A stretch of 64,000 nucleotides of DNA from Salvelinus alpinus. Its lineage: Eukaryota; Chordata; Actinopteri; Salmoniformes; Salmonidae. This document shows positions 1-8,700 of the stretch, in pieces; within the stretch, counting starts at the first letter, position 1, and the number at the start of each line of letters is the position of its first letter. The notes under the pieces are model-generated. The model was not told the DNA's origin. It did no database searches and saw only the letters and a program-made list of their open reading frames with translations. A program made the position numbers and the translations under genes. The DNA lies in assembly GCF_045679555.1 (NCBI RefSeq), contig NC_092099.1:15452076-15516075 (forward strand), given 5' to 3'.

Positions 1-278
1 GCCTCCTCACTTTCCTCCAACTTAACCCGGAGACACTAGGCCTACATGCTGTAGGAACCGCTCTTTAACAGGAAGTGACAAAACCCACTTCTTCAAGCTC
101 CTGATTCTCATTACAAGACACAGCCGTATCACCCTGCAAAACTCAGACCGGATCCTCACTAAATTCACAACGTGAACGGGAAGAATCTCCTGTCTCCCAC
201 AGGTTAGTAAAACAAAGTGTCAGTAACATCGACCCCTGACAAACAACCTCATGGTCATCCGGCAGAGGGACCACAACC
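1..278 (-). pseudogene. Decayed retroelement coding remnant left of gypsy element 1
   Basis: This stretch lies directly outside the left 5-bp target duplication (274-278) of the gypsy element at 279-6299. Short minus-strand coding-like runs are visible, broken by stops. It is probably the continuation of the gag-like remnant at 6301-7092, since both were one sequence before the gypsy element inserted. I cannot name the family. Confidence is low because the open stretches are short. Confidence 0.3.
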
Positions 279-499
279 TGTTATCCAAGACCAGACTCAG
301 ATGAGGAGACTGTGATGAAGTAACCAAGGTATTTATTGAAACACAGGGGGAAGATAGAGTGCAGGTCAGGGGAAGCTCGGTCGGGTTGCTGGAAACCAGG
401 TGTGGAGGCTGAGGCGAGACGGGTTGAGACAGGGTAAGCAGGTTCGAAGGGGAATCCAAGGGAGTAGTAGAGTGGGGAATCCAGGACAGAGTAGCAGGA

Positions 500-1032
500 C
501 TTTTTATTTATTTAAAATTTTACCTTTATTTAACTAGGCAAGTCAGTTAAGAACAAATTCTTATTTTCAATGACGGCCTAGGAAAATAAGAATTTGTTCT
601 TAACTGACTTGCCTAGTTAAATAAAGGTAAAATTTAAAATAAAATACAAATCCTGCTACTCTGTCCTAGATTCCCCACTCTACTACTCCCTTGGATTCCC
701 CTGCGAACCTGCTTACCCTGTAAGAGCCATTCTTATTTTCAATGACGTCCTAGGAAAATAAGAATTTGTTCTTAACTGACTTGCCTAGTTAAATAAAGGT
801 AAAATTTAAAATGTAAAAAAAATCCTGCTACTCTGTCCTGGATTCCACACTCTACTACTTCCTTGGATTCCCCTTCGGACCTGCTTACCCTGTCTCAACT
901 GCCTGTTCAGGGGTAGAACGACAGATTTGTACCTAGTCAGCTGGGGGATTTGAACTTGCACCCTTTCGGTTACTAGTCCAACGCTCTAACCACTAGGCTA
1001 CCCTGCCGCCCACTAGGCTACCCTGCCGCCCC
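500..1032 (-). mobile_element. Rearranged salmonid tRNA-derived SINE (HpaI-like) inside the LTR
   Basis: Flanked by an 11-base direct repeat GAGTAGCAGGA at 489-499 and 1033-1043. On the minus strand the tRNA-like head is at about 1032-900 (A-box-like TAGCCTAGTGG, degenerate B box AGTTCAAATCC). It is followed by a piece of the host LTR, then SINE tail in inverted and direct orientation, twice over. The final tail forms a fold-back of about 55 bases per arm (515-570 against 581-636). A 20-base unit of the head is duplicated in tandem at 992-1032. The HpaI family name is from memory of salmonid SINEs. Confidence 0.75.
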
Positions 1033-1279
1033 GAGTAGCAGGATGACGAGACGTGGGACTGGAGACAGGGACCAGAGCCAGAGCGGGCAGAACTGTAGCG
1101 GAGAAGAAAACAGGCACAACAGGATCTGACTAGTAACAAACGGCTCGAAACGTAGACTGACTGAGCAGAGATTACGATCTGGCAGCGTGAAAGTGGCAGG
1201 GCTGAGTATTTATAGAGGTCTTGATTATGGAACAGGTTGCAGCTGGTGGGGATCTGCTCTTACTCCAGCACACCTGTCT

Positions 1280-1286
<7 letters not shown>

Positions 1287-1317
<31 letters not shown>

Positions 1318-1434
1318 AGAGGGAGAGGGAGACGTAGAGGGAGAGGGAGAGGGAGAGGGAGAGGGAGTGGGAGAGGGAGAGGGAGAGGGAGAGGGAGAGG
1401 GAGAGGGAGAGGGAGAGGGAGAGGGAGAGGGAGA
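1287..1434. repeat. CA and GGGAGA simple-repeat tract in LTR
   Basis: About 14 CA dinucleotides followed by about 19 copies of GGGAGA with a few variants. The matching place in the other LTR (about 6183-6227) has only a short CA run and about two GGGAGA-like units, so the tract grew after insertion. It makes open frames on both strands that are not genes. Confidence 0.95.
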
Positions 1435-1510
1435 AAGTACTGGGAGAGTGGCGGCAGGTCAAGGAGACTCAGGATGAGCAGTAGAGGGCGTTGCAGGATC
1501 AGATGTGACA

Positions 1511-1532
1511 GTACCCCCCCCCCCCCCCCCCC
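1511..1532 (-). other. Polypurine tract of gypsy element 1
   Basis: On the minus strand a long poly-G run ends GTAC directly before the 3' LTR start TGTCACATC. Position and content fit the plus-strand primer site of an LTR retrotransposon. The run has probably lengthened by slippage. Confidence 0.7.
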
Positions 1533-1578
1533 TCTACTGCACCCGACCAGGCTTATCTGGGAGTGAGGTATAAATCCC

Positions 1579-4575
1579 TTAAGAGGGAGTGGTCCAGTAT
1601 GTTATAGTGGTATAGGCAGGATGGTCATCGATGAGCCGACGGGGTGGAGGAGCCGCTGCAGGAGGAGGCAGGGGGCAGGCAGGGTGAATCAGGGATACAT
1701 GGAAGGTAGGATGGATCCTGAGAGAGGCTGGGAGTTTCAGGCGTACCGCAGAGGGGTTAATGACACAGTCAATTTCAAAGGGACCAATGAATCGGGGGGA
1801 AAGTTTCTTCGATGCCACCTTCAATAGCAGGTCCTTCGATGAGAGCCATACCTTTTGACCCGGGGTGTAGACTGGAGCTGAGGCCTGGCGACGGTTGGCT
1901 TGGGACTGGGTCCTATCGGAGGCACAAAGAAGGGCAGCCCGGGCCTTCCTCCAGGCATGGTGACAACGGCGTAGATGGTCCTGGACAGAGGGAACCGCAA
2001 CCTCTTGGGCGGGGAACAAGGGGGGTTGGTAACCCAGAGCATACTCGAAGGGTGACATACCTGACGAGGCGTTGGTGAGGGTGTTGTGGGCATATTCAAC
2101 CCAGGGTAGCTGAGCACTCCAGGAGGAAGGGTTAGCAGAAGTCAAGCAGCGTTGGGCAGTCTCCATCTATTGGTTGGCCCCGTTCGGTCTGGCTGTTGGT
2201 CTGGGGGTGATATCCAGAAGACTGACATTGATACCAAGAGCTGAACAGAAGGATCTCCATACCTGGGAGGTAAACTGGGGTCCTCTGTTGGAAACGATGT
2301 CAGTGGAGATGCCATGCAGACAAAACACATGGGATACTAACAGGTCCGCAGTGTCCGTGGAGGACGGGAGCTTGGAGAGGGGAATGAAGTGAGCCATCTT
2401 GGAAAACCTGTCAATAATGGTGAGGATGACGGAGTTACCGTTAGATGGGGGAAGGCCAGTGACGAAGTCCAGAGCTAAGTGTGACCAGGGGCGACTGGGT
2501 ATGGCAAGAGGGTGGAGCAGACCGAACAGGCTGAGACAAACTCCAGGACATCTCTCTCCATGGTGGGCCACCAAAAGCGCTGACGCAGGAAGGCAAGGGT
2601 CCGGTTCATACCAGGGTGACAGGTGAGGTGGGTAGAATGGCCCCACTGAAGAACAGAGCGGACACAATCTGGAACAAACAGAGCATTACTAGGACCGTTA
2701 CCCGGGTCAGGCTGGTTCTGCTGAGCCTGGCTGATACTGGACTCGATCTCCCAGGTGACGGCGGCAACGATGCAGGTGGATGGCACAATGGCTTCTGGCT
2801 CGGTACCCGTGTTGTCGGTGGTGAACTGGCGAGAGAGGGCATCAAGCTTGGTGTTCTTCGAACCAGGGCGATAAGCGAGTGTGAAATTGAATCTACCGAA
2901 GAACAAGGCCCACCTGGCTTGCCGGGAGTTCAGACGTTTGGCGGTCTGGATGTAGGACAGGTTTTTATGGTCAGTCCACACGATGAAGGGGGTTACAGAG
3001 CCCTCCAGCCAGTGACGCCATTCCTCCAGAGCCAGCTTAACTGCCAGGAGTTCCCGGTTTCTGAAGTCAAAATTCCTCTCTGCAGGTGAGAGCTTACAGG
3101 AAAAGAATGCACATGGGTGGACCTTCTGATCAGAGGGGGAACGTTGAGACAGAACAGCACCTACCCCGGTGTCAGAGGCGTCCACCTCCACGATGAACTG
3201 GAGTTCTGGTTCGGGCTGAGTAAGGACCGGAGTGGAGGTGAAGCGACGCTTGAGTTCCAGGAATGCTGCCTCTGCCTCAGGAGTCCAGTGGAACAGAGGG
3301 GATGTGGAGACGAGAGTGGTGAGAGGTGCTGCCAGATGGCTGTAGTTGCGGATGAAACGTCTGTAAAAAAAAATCTGTACCTGCTTCAGTTGGAGGGCGT
3401 AGGTCACTCTGTGACTGCCATGACCTTGGCAGGGGTCCATACGTAACTGTCCCTGTGCAATAATATAACCCATGAAACACACTGTGGTAGCATGGAACTC
3501 ACATTTTTCAGCTTTAACAAAAAGCTTATTCTCCAACAGCCGTTGAAGAACGTGTTGCTGGTGAGCCTCAGGGTCCTTGGGGGGGAAAATCAGTTTGTCA
3601 TCTACTATAAATAGACAAAAACTAAGCATCCAATCACATCCCTCAGCACGTCATTGACTAGGTTCTGGAAAACAGCAGGGGCGTTAGTAAGACCAAAAGG
3701 CATGGCCAAATACTCAGTGACCAAGTGGTGTGTTGAACGCAGTCTTCCACTCCTCCCCCTCTCTTATGCGGACAAGGTGGTAGGCATTTCGGAGGTCAAG
3801 TTTGGTAAACACCGTGGCACCATGGAGGGGGGCAAAAAGCAGAGCTGATGAGTGGCAAGGGGTACTTGTTCTTTACTGTGATATTATTCAGCCCACGGAA
3901 GTCTATGCACGGCCTCAGTGACCCATCCTTCTTCACAAAGAAAAACCCAGCACCCACCTGGGAGGAAAATGGCTTGATAAGTCCTGCAGCCAGAGAATCC
4001 TGTATGTACCTCTCCATAGATTATTGCTCGGGATGAGAGAGGTTAAACAACCGGCTACTGGGGAAAGGAGCTCCAGGCTGTAGGTCAATGGTGCAGTCGT
4101 ACGGCCGATGAGGCGGCAGCGACAGGGCGTGGTGCTTGCTGAACACAGGAGCTAGATCGTGATACTCGAGAGGAACTGATGACAGGTCCGGAGGTTCTGG
4201 AATGAACTTGGGCACAGACAAGGCAGGTGGAAGTGTAGAATGTAAACAATTCGAGTGACAAAATTAACTCCAAGGGTTTACCTTTCCGGCGGTCCAGTTA
4301 ATATGTGGGTTGTGTAGCTTTAACCATGGATGGCCAAGAACCAGAGGAGAGTAAGGACAGTCGATTGTGTGGAAACTGATATTTTCCTGGTGATTTCCAG
4401 AGGGACGCAGGATGACAGGGGCGGTTCTCTCACAGACACGGATGAGGAGCTGTCCATTGAGAGCGTTGGCATCAAGGGGGGAATCGAATGGGACAGTGTC
4501 CAGGCCCAACTGGGTAACGACACTTCTGTTCAGGAAGTTCTCGTTGGTGCCCGAATCAAAGCCTGGCTCTGCCAC
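1579..4575 (-). pseudogene. pol of gypsy element 1 (PR-RT-RH-IN), broken
   Basis: Read right to left: an aspartic protease region (4575-4264), where the usual DSG-type active site reads DSGTNEN; RT start with [17 protein letters not shown] (about 4017-3796); then a frame break, an RT core whose catalytic box reads IVDD, RNase H with [12 protein letters not shown] and WTDHKN, and the integrase zinc region with HPGMNRT and CSVC (3629-2475). Another frameshift leads to the integrase core (2667-2167), a stop codon after NGANQ, and the integrase C-terminal part (2166-1579). Catalytic Asp of DRGPQF is Asn. Several inactivating changes make this a pseudogene related to, but clearly diverged from, the second gypsy element. 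Confidence 0.9.
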
Positions 4576-4645
4576 ACAAGGTCACCTTCAAGCAGGGGTC
4601 TGGAGGAAGATGGGCAGGCGATTTGGTTCAACAGTATATCCGCCA

Positions 4646-5680
4646 CTACTGCCGAGCTCCCTCCTTTGCTGGACACAGGGAACAAGTGGAGACAAAGTGA
4701 CTAACCTGGCCACAGTATAGGCAGCTCCTAGCACCGATTCGTCGTTGCCTCTCCTCTGGAGAGAGACTGGCCCGGCCGAGCTGCATGGGTTCAGAATCTG
4801 GAAGAGCCTGGAGATGGGATGCAGTCGAAGAAGGAGGACAAGGCACTGAAGCAGATGTTATGGGACATGCAACCCTACCTACCCTCTCCCTCCGATGCTC
4901 ACGGAGACGGCTGTCGATGCGGATAGCGAGAGAGATGAGTTCATCAAGTCCATCAGGCTCATCCTTGGACACCAACTCGTCATTGAGGGTCTCAGTGATC
5001 GCGTTCCGGAATGCTCCCTGAAGTGCCTCCTCATTCCAGCCACTCTCAGCGGCGAGGGTGCGGAACTCACATGACATCTCAGCAACACTATGGGGGCCTT
5101 GACGGAGGGACAGGAGTCGTTTAGCAGCATCCTTACCGCAGACCGGGTGGTCGAAAACTTTCTTCATCTCCTCCGTGAATCTGGAGCAGGAGAATCAGAT
5201 GGGATATCAAATCAAATCAAATGTATTTATATAGCCCTTCTTACATCAGCTGATATCTCAAAGGGCTGTACAGAAACCCAGCCTAAAACTCCAAACAGCA
5301 AGCAATGCAGGTGTAGAAGCACAGTGTGGGATATGTCTCTCCCACACTGCCATGGCCCAGGAAGCGCTGCTCCACGGAGGCAGCCAATCAGAAAGGAAAT
5401 CTTGGCCCATTTGCTAGCATAAGAGTAGGGCTGTTGCTCAAATAATAGTGAACATTGTACCAAAAGGGCTCTGCAATCTCTGAGGTTGCCATAGTAACGC
5501 TCAGGAGTCGGAAAGAGGGTCAGCCCTGTAGGTCAGACAGGCTCTGTGAAAACTCATTGACGTGCTCCAGAAGGGTCTTCAGGGCTCGGTCATGTTGCTC
5601 AAGCAGGGCGCCTTGGCCAACGAGGGTTTGGTGGAGAGTAGCAGAGTCTGCTGGGTTTATCTCTTTGGCCAGCTCGTACT
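4646..5680 (-). pseudogene. gag of gypsy element 1, interrupted
   Basis: The downstream part (5167-4646) has a retrotransposon capsid-type region and ends with a zinc knuckle [14 protein letters not shown], spacing C-x2-C-x4-H-x4-C. The N-terminal part can be read between about 5680 and 5463. A dispersed fish repeat (about 5206-5460) separates the two, so gag cannot be made whole. The Gag role, packaging the element RNA into particles, is known for the family. Confidence 0.8.
5206..5460 (+). repeat. Dispersed fish repeat inserted in gag
   Basis: Begins with an ATCAAATCAAATCAAAT run and contains TATTTATATAGCCCTTCTT, CAGCTGATATCTCAAAG and AAGCAATGCAGGTGTAGAAGC. The same words occur in the same order at 28617-28835, so this is a dispersed family. 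I see no coding capacity. Confidence 0.8.
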
Positions 5681-6299
5681 GTTACGCAGAGTGGAACCCA
5701 AGAGCAGACTCAGACGAGGAGACTGGGATGAAGTAACCAAGGTGTTTATTGACACACTTGGGGAAGATGAAGTGCAGGTCAGGGGAAGTTCGGGTGGGTT
5801 TCTGGAAACCAGGTGCGGAGGCTGAGGCTGGAACGAGAGGGATGGAGACAGGGTAAGCAGGTCCGGAGCGGAATCCAAGGGAGTAGTAGAGTGGGGAATT
5901 CAGGACAGAGTAGCAGAATGACGAGACGTGGGACTGGAGACAGGGACCAGAGTCAGAGCGGGCAAAACTGTAGCGGAGAGGAAGACAGCATCAGACAAGG
6001 AAAAGAGGATAACAGGATATGACTAGTAACAAATGGCTCGAAACGAAGACTGACTGAGCAGAGAGTACGATCTGGCAGCGTGGAAGTGTCAGGGCTGAGT
6101 ATTTTTAGAGGTCTTGATTATGGAACAGGTTGCAGCTGGTGGGGATCTGCTCTGACTCCAGCACACCTGTCTCCGCCCACACAATCACACACACACACAC
6201 ACAGAGAGAGAGGGAGAGGGAGGGAGTACTGGGGGAGTGGCGGCAGGTCAAGGAGACACAGGATGAGCAGTAGAGGGCATTACAGGAGCAGATGTGACA
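5680..6299 (-). repeat. 5' LTR of gypsy element 1
   Basis: About 620 bp, from TGTTACGCAGAG to GATGTGACA in plus-strand reading. It pairs with 279-1510 and is followed by the target duplication CAACC (6300-6304). No canonical primer binding site is evident where gag starts beside it. Confidence 0.88.
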
Positions 6300-6300
6300 C

Positions 6301-7092
6301 AACCTCCTCCACTGTGGGAAAGAATGCGTCAGCTAAAGGAAACAATGAGTCACTGACAACCTCTGAATCTAACAGATCACTTGGGGAACCAAATCATTAC
6401 TCAGTCCACAAGGAGAACCTAGTTGTTCATTGTCCATCAACTCAACATAGAACATTGTCCTAAATTGACACCTGAATTAACTTCATCCTCAAATTGAAGA
6501 CGGCACACTATATAACATATCTCTACCCAGAAGGTCTCAGCTAGAGACACAATAATCAACTTCCTCACTAGGAAGAACTATTTCCTGGGAGCCACAGTCT
6601 ATTTCGGCAAATAATGTTTCCTCTACATCCCCACACACATCATCATCCTCCCTCTCTGGTTTGCCATCAGCACCCTTCTGAACCCGATTAGCTTCACAAA
6701 CTGGGGATACCTCAAAACCCTCCTTGAAAGACTTCACCCCCTGAGACAACTGCCTTTTGACTGACTGGCAAGACAAACTTCCTCCCCTGTATGCAACCCT
6801 CCAGTCAACTGCCATTTCCTGTTCTAGCCTCACTATTTCCAACAAATATTCTTCCTCCTGACTGCTATCACACTAGAATTTGTGGCAAGAACTCACTCCA
6901 CTGTTCCCATAACAGAACTGCAACATCTAACTTGTTCAACTCCTCAGCTATTTCAACCTCCAGCATTTTTGCCACCTGACGTAACTGATCCCGTGTTAGC
7001 TTGAGAAAACTCCAACTATACTCTTCCTCGGCACAAAACAATGCTGGCTCAAATGCCCCCATAGTCAAAATAAGTAAGCCAAACAGAACCAA
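6301..7092 (-). pseudogene. Gag-like retroelement remnant in chrna1 intron 2
   Basis: Two minus-strand open stretches. The one at 7092-6868 contains LKLTRDQLRQVAKMLEVEI, which resembles the N-terminal helical region of some fish retroelement gag proteins. The one at 6845-6537 is rich in Glu and Asp. A stop separates them and more stops follow. A further coding-like run meets the gypsy target site at 6301. I infer an older element into which gypsy element 1 jumped. Family unknown. Confidence 0.45.
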
Positions 7093-7195
7093 CTCTTCGA
7101 CTGACAGAAGTTACAGTTAGCTACATAGTGTTGGCAGTGATGTGAATTGCATGATAAATATTGATTGATATGGGATGGTGTGACGTTTTTCTTAC

Positions 7196-7338
7196 CACAC
7201 TGATGAGTTGAATGAGCTGCAGACCAACTGTAACCACCACTGGGTCCTTGAAGTGAGCGACAGGACGCACCACCTTGTTGTAGCCAGTGAACAGGGTTTT
7301 CACCAGACGGGTTTCATCATCAGAGCTCCAGGCAGAGC
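7196..7338 (-). CDS. chrna1: chrna1 exon 2: start of the muscle nicotinic receptor alpha subunit
   Basis: The exon encodes the start of the mature extracellular domain, with [16 protein letters not shown] and [13 protein letters not shown]. These are hallmark words of nicotinic acetylcholine receptor alpha subunits and fit alpha-1 best. The receptor is a ligand-gated cation channel at the neuromuscular junction, and this segment forms the first helix and first beta strand of the ligand-binding domain. The acceptor is TTCTTGTAG and the donor is GTAAGA. Length is 143 nt, starting in phase 1 (joins the G left by exon 1) and ending in phase 0. Later exons are off the left edge. Intron 2 therefore spans at least 7195 bp here, filled with retroelements. 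Confidence 0.88.
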
Positions 7339-8354
7339 CTACAAGAAACACAGAGACAGCTTGATGTGTGGCTCACATGGCAGAGATTGAGAGATTGTGG
7401 GTTTACAGCACCAGCAGACTGATAAGTAGTGGTTAATGTATGTGCAACTACAGTAGTATTAAATGTACTAAGTGGCTTCCCATCTTCCTCCCCTCCCTCC
7501 CTCCATTCCTCCCTCCCTTCCTTAGTTCCCTTCCTTCCTTCCTTCCTGGCTGCCTGCCTGCCGGCCTTCCTTCCTTCCTGGCTGCCTGCCTGCCGGCCTT
7601 CCTTCCTTCCTTCCTTCCTTCCTTCCTTCCTTCCTTCCTTCCTTCCTTCCTTCCTTCCTTCCTTCCTTCCTTCCTTCCTGACTGACTAACTACTTATTTC
7701 ATACACTGTTATATACCAGTGGTATACTATCATCGTGGGATGCTGGAGGTGATAGAGATGAGAGCTCAGTCAATACAGATAGTGTTTCAGACTCGACATC
7801 TGCTATTTCCGTTACATATTTGACCCATGCCAGAGCGGTATCCCATTTCATTTTCCGCTTGACCTTGAAACCAAGCCTAGTGTGTGCAAAAACATACTAT
7901 GAAAGCATGAATGACGTTTTGAGACATTGAAAACAGTAAAATTGTCTGGAAATATAATATGCTATGTGAAACAATTGACTCATTAAGTCAAGCACAAATA
8001 GATGGAGGTTAAAAAACTAAGTGCACACACCCCTGTCAATCAAGAGAGTCTAATGCTGGATGCTTTAAAAAAAATGCCAACATTTCCAACAGGCACTAGC
8101 TTAGCTATAATATACCTCATATAAGATTTGAAGTCTTATAGTTAACAAATGGATAAAGCATTACCAAGAATCAATGTGAAATTATCAAATTATGTTGATA
8201 TCTCATGATTAATGGGCTAGATTTGTAAAATATGCAAATATTGGTTTAGGATAGACTATCACCTAAAATATCCTGGAAAAGGTAAGTTATAACCGACAGA
8301 AGAACAGAAATGGCAAACTAATTTTATCAGTCACATGTTTAGAATATGGCTTAC
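7339..8354 (-). other. chrna1: chrna1 intron 1
   Basis: The intron between the signal-peptide exon and exon 2, bounded by GTAAGC and TTGTAG. It contains the TTCC microsatellite at 7480-7680 and otherwise ordinary AT-rich sequence with no recognisable element. Confidence 0.8.
7480..7680. repeat. (TTCC)n microsatellite
   Basis: About 200 bp of CCTT/TTCC repeats, with an inner duplicated segment containing GGCTGCCTGCCTGCCGG. The long plus-strand open frames over it (FLPS repeats) come from the repeat only. Confidence 0.97.
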
Positions 8355-8412
8355 CTGCTAGAATGATAAGGAGATGAGAAACCAAAAGTAGACGATTCAT
8401 TCTTGTGTTCAT
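8355..8412 (-). CDS. chrna1: chrna1 exon 1: signal peptide
   Basis: Reads MNTRMNRLLLVSHLLIILA, a typical secretory signal peptide with a hydrophobic core, ending in phase 1 at a GTAAGC donor. It joins exon 2 in frame, giving a Gly at the junction. Two in-frame ATGs (8412 and 8400) are possible; the second, just before the hydrophobic core, gives a more usual length. I extend the feature to the first. Distance and phase support its pairing with exon 2. Confidence 0.8.
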
Positions 8413-8700
8413 TTCCCATAAACTCTGGGAATGGGGTATCCAATGGGGTATCCAATGTCCTGAGTCTTCGAATAGAGGGTAAGCGGCTAGTTAGGTAACA
8501 ACATTATTTCTGTCTACTTTAAAATTAGGTCAAAATAATTGCGACCCTGACTTGCTGCTCCAAGTACTGTAATGGGGAACAGTATTGTTGTTCCCTGACA
8601 CCATATGTTATGAGCCACCACCAATAGCTGTCATTTGAGAGGGTCACATTCTTTGTCATCCCTCACATGTTACAAGCGCTACATGCCTGGCTAATCTAGC
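8413..8700 (-). promoter_or_regulatory. Likely chrna1 promoter region
   Basis: The sequence immediately upstream of the chrna1 first coding exon. Two E-box hexamers are present, CATATG at 8602-8607 and CATTTG at 8632-8637. Muscle receptor genes are known to be driven through E-boxes bound by MyoD-family factors, but E-boxes are common by chance. I see no clear TATA box, so this is inference from position. Confidence 0.3.

Larger units (their letters stand above)
279..1510 (-). repeat. 3' LTR of gypsy element 1, enlarged
   Basis: Matches the LTR at 5680-6299 in several blocks (279-499, 1033-1286 and 1435-1510). It is about twice as long because a SINE-related block (500-1032) interrupts it and because CA and GGGAGA simple repeats have grown at 1287-1434. 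It ends GATGTGACA next to the poly-G tract. Confidence 0.85.
279..6299 (-). mobile_element. Ty3/gypsy LTR retrotransposon 1, degraded, with nested inserts
   Basis: An LTR element coded on the minus strand. Both ends begin TGTTA and finish GATGTGACA, and the flanking 5 bases are CAACC at 274-278 and again at 6300-6304, a target duplication. Order on the minus strand is LTR (5680-6299), gag with a CCHC knuckle, protease, reverse transcriptase, RNase H, integrase, poly-G polypurine tract (1511-1532) and LTR (279-1510). Coding regions carry frameshifts and stops. The integrase motif normally DRGPQF reads NRGPQF, so a catalytic Asp is lost, and the RT box reads IVDD. The copy is dead. It also carries a rearranged SINE in the left LTR and a dispersed repeat inside gag. 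Confidence 0.9.

Noticed and set aside
1172..1566. Open frames on both strands over the GGGAGA/CA tract
   Set aside because: Low-complexity translation (Arg-Gly, Gly-Glu, Ser-Leu runs) of a simple repeat; no gene.
7429..7689. Plus-strand open frames rich in FLPS
   Set aside because: Product of the TTCC microsatellite.
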